Below, one piece after another: positions 9,146-15,528 of a DNA stretch of 64,000 bases. Within the stretch, counting starts at the first letter, position 1; each line of letters begins with the position of its first letter. The notes under the pieces are model-generated. The model was not told the origin of the DNA and made no database searches. It saw only the letters and a program-made list of their open reading frames with translations. Location of the stretch: NCBI RefSeq assembly GCF_025466085.1, contig NZ_JANLOD010000026.1:1-64000 (forward strand). Direction: 5' to 3'. This stretch comes from Pseudomonas sp. 14P_8.1_Bac3. Lineage in GTDB: Bacteria; Pseudomonadota; Gammaproteobacteria; Pseudomonadales; Pseudomonadaceae. Position numbers and translations under genes: made by a program.

Positions 9146-10440
9146 CAGCGTTGCTCCGCCAGCCAGGCATCATTGAAGCTGACATGTTTGATGAAGGTGT
9201 TGTTCCACGAGTAGACCAGGTGATACATGCCGTCCAGGCTGCGGCTGAAATACGGGTATTCGTACTCGAATTCACAGCCGGCGGGCTTGCACACCCGGTA
9301 ATCGAGGTTGCTCAGGAAACCCTGTTCAAGGGGCAAACGCCGGGCACCGCTGGACGCACGGAAGTCTTCACCAATGATTTGCCGGTAAGCCTCGGGTGAA
9401 AACGCTTTGCCCAACGGATCGGGCGACTGGTCCAGCTCGACCAGGTTGCGCCAATCGGTGAGCCCGGCATCGGTGCCATACAGGCTCAGCTTGAAGCGAC
9501 CGTCCCGCAGGTCGTTGAGCGCCACCAGCACACCGTCGTCGGGGGTCCCCACCGCCGCCAGCGAGGAATTGGGATTGGCCGGTTCCAGCGGATGCGGTTC
9601 GCTCCAGGTCTGCCCGGCGTCTTCGGTGCGGCTGGCCAGAACCCGATGATGGACGTTGCCGGCATAACGCAGCATGGCCACCGCACGCCGTGCGTCCTGG
9701 GGCACGATGGTCGGCTGCAAGGCGTTGGTGCCGCGACTGATCCGAAACTTGTCGATCACCTCGCCGTCAGCGCTCAGGTACAGGTACTCGGCGAACTTGC
9801 CCAGGAACTCGTGATAGATCGGCAAGCCGATCGAGCCATCGGCATGGAACACCGGCGCGGCGCGTACCAGTGTGCTGATGTTGAAGAACGGCGACGTGAT
9901 CAGTTGCCGCGGCGACGACCAGCTGCGGCCCAGATCATCCGAGACCATGGCGTTGATGGCGCTGCCGGCCCAGCCACCGACCGACACCGAGACATAAAAC
10001 AGCCACAGGCGATTGTCCGGCGCCATGGCGATCACCGGGTTGCCCAGTTTACGAATGTGCTTGCGGGTGCCGATGCGGGTCGAATCCCTGGTTGCCAGCA
10101 CCTGCTCCGCGCCCCACTCGCCACTGCTGGCGTCGAAGCGTGAAGCACGCACCTGAACGTCTGCCGCACCCTCGCGCGTACCGGCGAACCACACCGCCAT
10201 CAGGTTGCCACCGGGTAATGCGGTGACCGACGACGAGTGAACGAAATCATCCAGATGGGAGGACACGAAACGGCTGGTGTAGATCGCGGCGGGCTCATGG
10301 ATCGGTGCCGGCTCAGGCGCTTTGGCCTCGGCGAAATCCGCCAGGACATGCGGCGGATGACTGCGCCAGGCGGCGAAGAAGATGATCGCCAGCAGCAAAC
10401 TGCCGACGCTGAAGACCAGGCGAAAAGAAAGCGTACGCAT
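9145..10440 (-). CDS. Membrane-anchored sialidase-fold (BNR/Asp-box) protein
   Basis: 431 residues. One N-terminal hydrophobic segment (about 7-25) anchors or exports the protein. The remainder is a six-bladed propeller of the BNR_2 type, with Asp-box-like repeats VSDDLGRSWS and RTEDAGQTWS and a further degenerate one near GTDAGLTDW. Annotation as exo-alpha-sialidase would be by fold only; I could not confirm the three-Arg carboxylate triad, so the substrate may be another glycan. It overlaps the next gene by 1 bp and lies 50 bp after the cytochrome b gene. Its pairing with an LTA-synthase-like enzyme points to cell-surface glycan processing. Confidence 0.82.
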   Translation of the reverse strand: MRTLSFRLVFSVGSLLLAIIFFAAWRSHPPHVLADFAEAKAPEPAPIHEPAAIYTSRFVSSHLDDFVHSSSVTALPGGNLMAVWFAGTREGAADVQVRASRFDASSGEWGAEQVLATRDSTRIGTRKHIRKLGNPVIAMAPDNRLWLFYVSVSVGGWAGSAINAMVSDDLGRSWSSPRQLITSPFFNISTLVRAAPVFHADGSIGLPIYHEFLGKFAEYLYLSADGEVIDKFRISRGTNALQPTIVPQDARRAVAMLRYAGNVHHRVLASRTEDAGQTWSEPHPLEPANPNSSLAAVGTPDDGVLVALNDLRDGRFKLSLYGTDAGLTDWRNLVELDQSPDPLGKAFSPEAYRQIIGEDFRASSGARRLPLEQGFLSNLDYRVCKPAGCEFEYEYPYFSRSLDGMYHLVYSWNNTFIKHVSFNDAWLAEQR

Positions 10441-10490
10441 GAGTAACCTGTTGCAGGTGCAGTGGAGAACAAGCGACAGAACGCGAGTGG

Positions 10491-11036
10491 TCAGCGCGCA
10501 GCATCATCGGGAAGTCGCCGACGACGCCCGGTGAGCATCGACAACGGCAAGTTGTCGCGGACCATTACACTTTCAACCAGCGCTGCCGCCACGTGAATAG
10601 CGACCAGCCCGAGCAGGACATTGGCGCTGGTCTCATGAACCAGCAACGGCCAGTCGGCGCCCCACAAGGCATCGACCTCCTCCATGGCCCAGCCAGTGAG
10701 CGCCAGAACTGACATCGCCAGCAGCATCAGAATCATCACCAGCGCGCCAAGCGGCGAATGCCCGAGGCGGTGCTCGGGACGTTTGGCCAGCAGCGATCGC
10801 ACGTGTCCGGCGAGCCTTTTCGGCGTCGGCCAGAAGTCCGCCCAGCGCGCACTTCGAGGCCCGATGAATCCCCACACCACCCGCATCAGCAGCCAGGCAG
10901 CGGCGTAGTAACCGAGCCAGACATGCCAGTCGTCACCGGCTTCATTGAAGAAGTAGTTAGCGACGAAGACGCCCGCAATAGAGAGGTGAAACACCCTCAC
11001 CACGGGGTCCCAGAGGTGCAGGGATTGCGTCGGCAT
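10491..11036 (-). CDS. Cytochrome b561-type (cytb/NiFe-hydrogenase b-like) membrane protein
   Basis: 181 residues from the ATG at 11036, which overlaps the stop of the PepSY gene (TGATG). Four transmembrane helices are visible. The heme-ligand histidines expected of the family lie in DPVVRVFHLSIAG, in the second helix (DDWHVWLGYYAA), and in the last helices (VHETSANVLLGLVAIHVAAA). These proteins carry electrons across the inner membrane from quinol to a periplasmic acceptor. The operon partner is a small PepSY protein and a two-component system is divergent, an arrangement common in Proteobacteria for stress- or metal-responsive pairs. Confidence 0.88.
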   Translation of the reverse strand: MPTQSLHLWDPVVRVFHLSIAGVFVANYFFNEAGDDWHVWLGYYAAAWLLMRVVWGFIGPRSARWADFWPTPKRLAGHVRSLLAKRPEHRLGHSPLGALVMILMLLAMSVLALTGWAMEEVDALWGADWPLLVHETSANVLLGLVAIHVAAALVESVMVRDNLPLSMLTGRRRRLPDDAAR

Positions 11037-11302
11037 CAGCCTTTGATCTCGGTCTTGACCGCCTTGCCGGTCACCGGATCGTGGTAGATCTCGACCTTGC
11101 GCTTGTCCTTGTCGAAGCCATAGATCTCGTAGCAATTGCCATCGGTGACCTTGAACTTGCTGATCTCATAACCCTGTGCCTTGAGCTGTTCCTGAAAGGC
11201 CTTCTGGTCTTGCCATTGCGAGCGTTCGGCGGTGGTGCACTGAGGGCCGGCGACGGCCAGCGGGCTGAGAATCGACAGAGACAACAGCAGTAGTTTGCGC
11301 AT
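11036..11302 (-). CDS. Small periplasmic PepSY-domain protein
   Basis: 88 residues with a signal peptide (MRKLLLLSLSILSPLAVAG). A single PepSY_2-like domain follows, ending GNCYEIYGFDKDKRKVEIYHDPVTGKAV. I chose the ATG at 11302 because it gives a clean signal peptide; the ORF is open to 11332. It is the first gene of a minus-strand run and overlaps the cytochrome b gene by 1 bp. It is divergent from the response regulator. Proteins of this type are frequently under the control of the neighbouring PmrA/QseB-type regulator, and a tandem CTTAG box lies 45 bp upstream of its start. Confidence 0.88.
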   Translation of the reverse strand: MRKLLLLSLSILSPLAVAGPQCTTAERSQWQDQKAFQEQLKAQGYEISKFKVTDGNCYEIYGFDKDKRKVEIYHDPVTGKAVKTEIKG

Positions 11303-11346
11303 GACAGCACTCTCTTTTTGAGGAAGCTGCACTGTGCAAAACCAAG

Positions 11347-11363
11347 CTTAGGCCAAGCTTAGT
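11347..11363. promoter_or_regulatory. Tandem response-regulator box, CTTAGG, 5 nt, CTTAGT
   Basis: In the 165-bp divergent intergenic region the 10-mer CCAAGCTTAG occurs twice (11342-11351 and 11353-11362), exactly 11 bp apart, one helical turn. Read as hexamers this is CTTAGG, 5 nt, CTTAGT. The geometry is that of the PmrA box (two CTTAAT-like hexamers, 5 nt apart) and of related OmpR-family sites. It is placed to serve both the PepSY operon and the two-component operon. The operator role is inferred; the repeat itself is seen directly. Confidence 0.65.
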
Positions 11364-11467
11364 TCGCAACTCGCGGTTACATCTTTCTCGGCGAAGTGAC
11401 TGCCCGATCCCAATAGGGCGCGGCATGATGCGGCCGTTTCACCGACCTTTTCCTACAGAGAACTTCC

Positions 11468-12130
11468 ATGCGCCTGCTGCTTGTCGAAGATGATCGTGCC
11501 CTCGGCCTGGGCATTCGCGTCGCCCTGAGCGCCGAAGGCTATACCCTCGACTGGTTGCAGGACGGGGTCGGAGCGCAGCACGCCTTGCGCAGCGAAACTT
11601 TCGACCTGCTGTTGCTCGACCTCGGTTTGCCACGGCTCGACGGCCTGACGTTGTTGCAGCAATTGCGCGCCGATCAGCAGGATCTCCCGGTGCTGATCCT
11701 GACCGCCCGCGATGGCACCGCCGAACGGATCGCCGGGCTGGATGCCGGCGCCGACGACTACCTGATCAAACCCTTCGATGTCGACGAGCTCAAGGCTCGG
11801 GTCCGCGCCCTGCTGCGACGTAGCCAGGGACGGGCACAACCGTTGATCGAGCACGCGGGCGTCAGCCTTGACCCGGCGACCCAGCAAGTCAGCTATCAAG
11901 GCCATGAGGTGGTGGTCACGCCGATGGAATACCAGTTGCTCCATCAGTTGATGGTGCGGCCTGGCAAAGTGGTCACCCGCGAACGCCTGTCACGGGCGCT
12001 GTACGGCTGGCAGGACCGGGTCGAAAGCAACACCCTGGAAGTGCTCATCCATAACCTGCGCAAAAAACTCTGCACGGAATTGATCCGCACGGTGCGCGGC
12101 GTGGGTTATGTGGTGGAGCTGAGGCCGTGA
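11468..12130 (+). CDS. OmpR-family response regulator (PmrA/QseB-like)
   Basis: 220 residues. The receiver domain (1-115) has the acidic pocket E7-D8-D9, phosphoacceptor D51 (LLLLDLGLPRLDG), T79 and K101 (IKPF). The C-terminal winged helix (about 125-218) ends IHNLRKKLCTELIRTVRGVGYVVEL, typical of the OmpR/PhoB class. Its stop overlaps the ATG of the kinase (TGATG), so the pair is co-translated. The tandem CTTAG box upstream suggests autoregulation together with control of the divergent PepSY run. The signal sensed is unknown. Confidence 0.93.
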   Translation: MRLLLVEDDRALGLGIRVALSAEGYTLDWLQDGVGAQHALRSETFDLLLLDLGLPRLDGLTLLQQLRADQQDLPVLILTARDGTAERIAGLDAGADDYLIKPFDVDELKARVRALLRRSQGRAQPLIEHAGVSLDPATQQVSYQGHEVVVTPMEYQLLHQLMVRPGKVVTRERLSRALYGWQDRVESNTLEVLIHNLRKKLCTELIRTVRGVGYVVELRP

Positions 12131-13494
12131 TGTCGGTACGCGCACGCATCCTGGTGCCGGTGCTGATACTGGTCCTGATCGGCGACGTGTTGATCAGTTG
12201 GCTCGCCTTGCGCGACAGCCATCATGAGATCGAAGAGGTCTACGACGCCCAATTGGCGCAAAGTGCCCGGTTGCTGCAAGGCGTGCTGCGCCAGCGGGCC
12301 CAGGGAGAAAACGACTGGGAGCGTTTGTACCAGGCCTTCGATGACGCCATGAGCCGCGTCGGCGATGGCGAGGCGGCCCACCCTTATGAAACCCGACTGA
12401 CTTTCCAGGTGTGGCGAACCAGCGGTGAACTGTTGGTGCGTTCCGCCGAAGCACCGGTCCTTGAGTTTCCGCCCACCACCCTGGGCTCCCACGACCTGAT
12501 GGAAAACGGCCGCGACTGGTGTGCGTTTCTGCTCGCCGACCCTCAGCAGGGTTTGCTGATCTGGGTTGGCGAGCGCGACGACATTCGCCAGGACCTGATT
12601 CAGCGCATCGTCCGTCATACCTTGTGGCCGACCTTGATCGGCGTGCCGTTGCTGGCCGCTTTGATCTGGCTGACCATCGGTTGGGGCTTCAAGCCTTTGC
12701 GAGCCATGACCCAGGCGATCCGCGGGCACAACACCGACACCCTGCAACCGCTACAGCTGAGGCCCTTGCCCGTTGACCTCGCGCCCATGCAAACCGCCCT
12801 CAACGGCCTCCTGGGGCAGATAGATACGCTGCTGGAACGCGAACGCCGCTTCATCGCCGACGCCGCCCATGAACTGCGCACGCCGCTGGCGATCCTGCGG
12901 ATTCACGCGCAAAACGCCCAGCACGCCGGCACCGCGCAGCAGCGCGAGGAAGCGCTGGAGTTCCTGGTGTCCGGCGTCGACCGAGCGACCCGCATCGGCA
13001 GCCAGCTGCTGACCATGGCCCGCATCGAGCCGCACCTGAACAATCCGGATATCAGGGCGGTGGAGTTGACCGCCCTGGTCCGCGAAGAACTGGCCGAACT
13101 GACGCCGTTGGCCTTGGAGAAAGAGGTCGAACTGGTCCTCGACGGCGACCTCGATTGCGAAATCCGCACCGATCCGGTGGCCCTGGCCATCGCCCTGCAA
13201 AACCTGGTCACCAATGCCCTGAACTTCTCCCCGCCCGGCAGCGAAGTCCGTGTGCGGGTACGTCCGCAAGCGTCGGGAGCGGTTTACATCAGCGTCGTCG
13301 ACAGCGGACCCGGGATCGACGAAGCCGCATACGCCCGGCTGTTCGAACGTTTTTATAGCCAGGGCAACGCCAATGGCGCCGGATTGGGGCTGGCGATCGT
13401 CGAGATGATCGTGGGCAAGATCGGCAGCAGCCTCAAGCTGTACAACCTGCCTCAGGGCGGATTGTGCGCGGAGCTGCGGCTCAACCAACGCTGA
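12130..13494 (+). CDS. Sensor histidine kinase partner of the OmpR-type regulator
   Basis: 454 residues from the ATG at 12130; an in-frame GTG one codon upstream is less likely. Two transmembrane helices (about 5-25 and 160-182) enclose a ~135-residue periplasmic sensor domain. A HAMP-like linker follows, then the HisKA H-box FIADAAHELRTPLAILRIH. The ATPase has its N-box (LQNLVTNALNFSPPG), G1 (VVDSGPGID) and G2 (GAGLGLAIVEMI). The overall form is QseC/PmrB-like. The last gene of the pair, it ends 9 bp from the convergent DeoR gene. Confidence 0.92.
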   Translation: MSVRARILVPVLILVLIGDVLISWLALRDSHHEIEEVYDAQLAQSARLLQGVLRQRAQGENDWERLYQAFDDAMSRVGDGEAAHPYETRLTFQVWRTSGELLVRSAEAPVLEFPPTTLGSHDLMENGRDWCAFLLADPQQGLLIWVGERDDIRQDLIQRIVRHTLWPTLIGVPLLAALIWLTIGWGFKPLRAMTQAIRGHNTDTLQPLQLRPLPVDLAPMQTALNGLLGQIDTLLERERRFIADAAHELRTPLAILRIHAQNAQHAGTAQQREEALEFLVSGVDRATRIGSQLLTMARIEPHLNNPDIRAVELTALVREELAELTPLALEKEVELVLDGDLDCEIRTDPVALAIALQNLVTNALNFSPPGSEVRVRVRPQASGAVYISVVDSGPGIDEAAYARLFERFYSQGNANGAGLGLAIVEMIVGKIGSSLKLYNLPQGGLCAELRLNQR

Positions 13495-13503
13495 GGCACG
13501 CCC

Positions 13504-14292
13504 TCAAACGCCCGCTTGCACCACCTCGATGCCCAGACTCCGGTAATCCTCGATATTGCCCGACGCCACATGCCGCTCGGTAATCAGCGTATGAAGGCGA
13601 CCGCACGGTGCGACCACGAACGGCTCGACCGCGCCAAGCTTGTCTGCGGTGGTGACGGCGATCACCTGCGACGCACTGTCGATCAGCGCCTGTTTCACCG
13701 GCACCTCATCGAAATGCAAAGAACTGATGCCCACCTCCGGATGAATCGCGCAGACCCCGGTAAACAGCAGGTCCGCCTTGATGCTCTGCAACAAGCGCAC
13801 GGTTTCATGGCCGCTGACCGACATTGTCGCCAGATTGAGTTGCCCGCCCGCCAGAATCACTTTGATCCCTTTGTATTCGGCGAGGATGATCGCGGTCATC
13901 GGCGAGGTCGTGATGGCGGTGATGGCGATGTCCGGGCGCAACGAACGGGCGATCTGCAAGGTGGTGCTGCCAGAATCGAACATCACGATCTGGCCATCCT
14001 CCACCAGGTGGGCGGCGAACTGTGCCAGGTGGGTTTTCACTTCGTCGGTCTCGCTGACCCGGGTGAAGTAATCCTTGCCCGTGTCCTTGGGCCGCGGCAG
14101 CGCCCCGCCGTGAACGCGTTGCACCAGGCCGGCGGTGGCCAGTTCCGAGAGGTCGCGGCGGATGGTGTCTTCGGAAACGGCGAAATGCTGACTCAGCTCG
14201 GACGCCATGACCTTGCCGTCACGTTCGAGAATCAACAGAATTTTTTGCCGGCGTAGATGAGGCAGCTCGGCGACTGCGTGCTGGTATTGCAT
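13504..14292 (-). CDS. DeoR/GlpR-family transcriptional regulator
   Basis: 262 residues. The N-terminal DeoR winged helix (about 14-65) includes VMASELSQHFAVSEDTIRRDLSELATAGLVQRVHGGAL. The C-terminal sugar-phosphate-isomerase-like effector domain contains FDSGSTTLQIA, GGQLN and GISSLHFDEVPVKQALID. DeoR proteins usually repress sugar catabolic genes and respond to a phosphorylated sugar. No obvious catabolic operon adjoins it, so its targets may be remote. The ribosome site is AGGCAAAAAC before the ATG. Confidence 0.92.
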   Translation of the reverse strand: MQYQHAVAELPHLRRQKILLILERDGKVMASELSQHFAVSEDTIRRDLSELATAGLVQRVHGGALPRPKDTGKDYFTRVSETDEVKTHLAQFAAHLVEDGQIVMFDSGSTTLQIARSLRPDIAITAITTSPMTAIILAEYKGIKVILAGGQLNLATMSVSGHETVRLLQSIKADLLFTGVCAIHPEVGISSLHFDEVPVKQALIDSASQVIAVTTADKLGAVEPFVVAPCGRLHTLITERHVASGNIEDYRSLGIEVVQAGV

Positions 14293-14359
14293 GTTTTTGC
14301 CTGAATATGCGGGTTTGTGCGAGGTTAGCCAAACCCTCGCACAAATACAATCCAGACGG

Positions 14360-15028
14360 TCAGTTGCTCGCGACCTGAGCGACGTTGCCGGACGTCACCA
14401 GCGCCTTCAGCGAGGCATCGAACTGCTTCAGTGCATTCACTTGCAGCGCGGTTTGCTGGTCGATCTGCGCGGCAATCTCCGGCGCGGCCTTGCCATGCAC
14501 CCACACTGACGGCATTTGCTGGGCGCGCGAGCCTTCGGCCTTGCCGATGTATTGCAGGTTCGCGTCGTAGAACTTCGCCATGAACCGCGCTTCGACCTGA
14601 TTGTTGCGCTTCGACACGAGGCGACTGTAGGTGTCCAGCATCACCACTACGTCCGGGTGCGCTTGCACCAGCGCATCGAGGTTGTCGTAGACGGTCACCG
14701 AGGCGAACTCTTTTTGCAGCGAGCCCATCAGCCAGTTGATCGCCCGTTTCGGATCGGAGCTGTCGACGAAGGCGTTGCTGATGCGCGGATCCAGCTCAGG
14801 GTTCTTCGCCCCGTTCAGTGCGACGGAGTGGTACTGCTCAAGGTATTCGAGGGTATTGACGGTGTTTTCGCTATAGAGCACGCCCACCGATTGGCCACGC
14901 TGCAGGCTGGCGGCGCTGTCGGCGACCGGCGGAAAGTGGCAGGACTGATCCGCCGCGTAGGCCGGAACGGTGGCGGCAGCACTGCCGGTCAGGACGGCGA
15001 CAAGGGCGAGCCAGGTTGGGATTTTCAT
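14360..15028 (-). CDS. Periplasmic protein of unknown function
   Basis: 222 residues with a signal peptide (about 1-25, ending VPAYAADQS) and no domain that I recognise. The mature protein has alternating hydrophobic strands (SVGVLYSENTVNTLEYLEQY, DVVVMLDTYSRLV), compatible with an alpha/beta fold similar to small outer-membrane assembly lipoproteins, but it has no lipobox Cys. It ends in an Ala/Gln-rich helix. It lies 67 bp upstream of the DeoR gene on the same strand and might be co-transcribed. A conserved 58-bp element lies just upstream of its start. Confidence 0.75.
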   Translation of the reverse strand: MKIPTWLALVAVLTGSAAATVPAYAADQSCHFPPVADSAASLQRGQSVGVLYSENTVNTLEYLEQYHSVALNGAKNPELDPRISNAFVDSSDPKRAINWLMGSLQKEFASVTVYDNLDALVQAHPDVVVMLDTYSRLVSKRNNQVEARFMAKFYDANLQYIGKAEGSRAQQMPSVWVHGKAAPEIAAQIDQQTALQVNALKQFDASLKALVTSGNVAQVASN

Positions 15029-15082
15029 CGCGCAGGTTCCTTCGGAGGCGAATGCGGTATGTAGCCATCCTCCTCCCTTACC

Positions 15083-15140
15083 GGAAAAACAGAACTTGCG
15101 TTTGTTGATGGTGGTTATTGATTAAACGAATGGTTGCGCC
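15083..15140. repeat. Conserved 58-bp intergenic element, copy 1
   Basis: This stretch aligns without gaps to 45732-45789. Shared blocks are AACAGAACTT, CGTTTG, ATGGTG, TATT and, 41 bp after the start of GAACTT, GTTRCGCC. GAACTT (15092-15097) is the -35 hexamer of AlgU/RpoE-type promoters, but no clear -10 follows at 16-17 nt. It lies between the divergent periplasmic-protein and small-protein genes. Confidence 0.55.
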
Positions 15141-15287
15141 AACCCGATCAACCCCGCATGGCCGAGACGTACCGCTATAAGACCTATTCCATTTCGCGCT
15201 TAAAAACTGTCATTCCTGACAGGTCATCAATGACCAGGCCTGTGCAACGATGTGTCCAACTTGAACCAGCGACAGTCAGGAGACGTC

Positions 15288-15503
15288 ATGAGCAGCAAAG
15301 TCGAAATGTCGGTCACGGACGCTCCCGAGACGGCGACCGACAAAATGGTCCGAAGTGCGCTGGCCAGGATGTTTCCGGGCGCCGATGTCGTCTCGGTAAG
15401 CAGGCCCTCAGGGGGCTTTAATTTCATGTTGCTGGGCAAGCATGAAATCGGGTCGTCTCCAACGAGCATCAGCTATCGGCAACTGGTGAACGAACAACGT
15501 TAG
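15288..15503 (+). CDS. Small conserved protein of unknown function (71 aa)
   Basis: The ATG at 15288 is preceded by CAGGAGA at 7 bp, which is why I prefer it to the open start at 15252. The 71-residue product is cytosolic and soluble with no recognised motif. It has a predicted helix (ATDKMVRSALARMF), then a compact beta-like tail with VSRPSGGFNFMLLGKHEIG. It converges on the adenylation-acyltransferase gene, with only 25 bp between the stops. Confidence 0.65.
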   Translation: MSSKVEMSVTDAPETATDKMVRSALARMFPGADVVSVSRPSGGFNFMLLGKHEIGSSPTSISYRQLVNEQR

Positions 15504-15528
15504 TTTCGTCCCTCGATCTGGCTGATGG

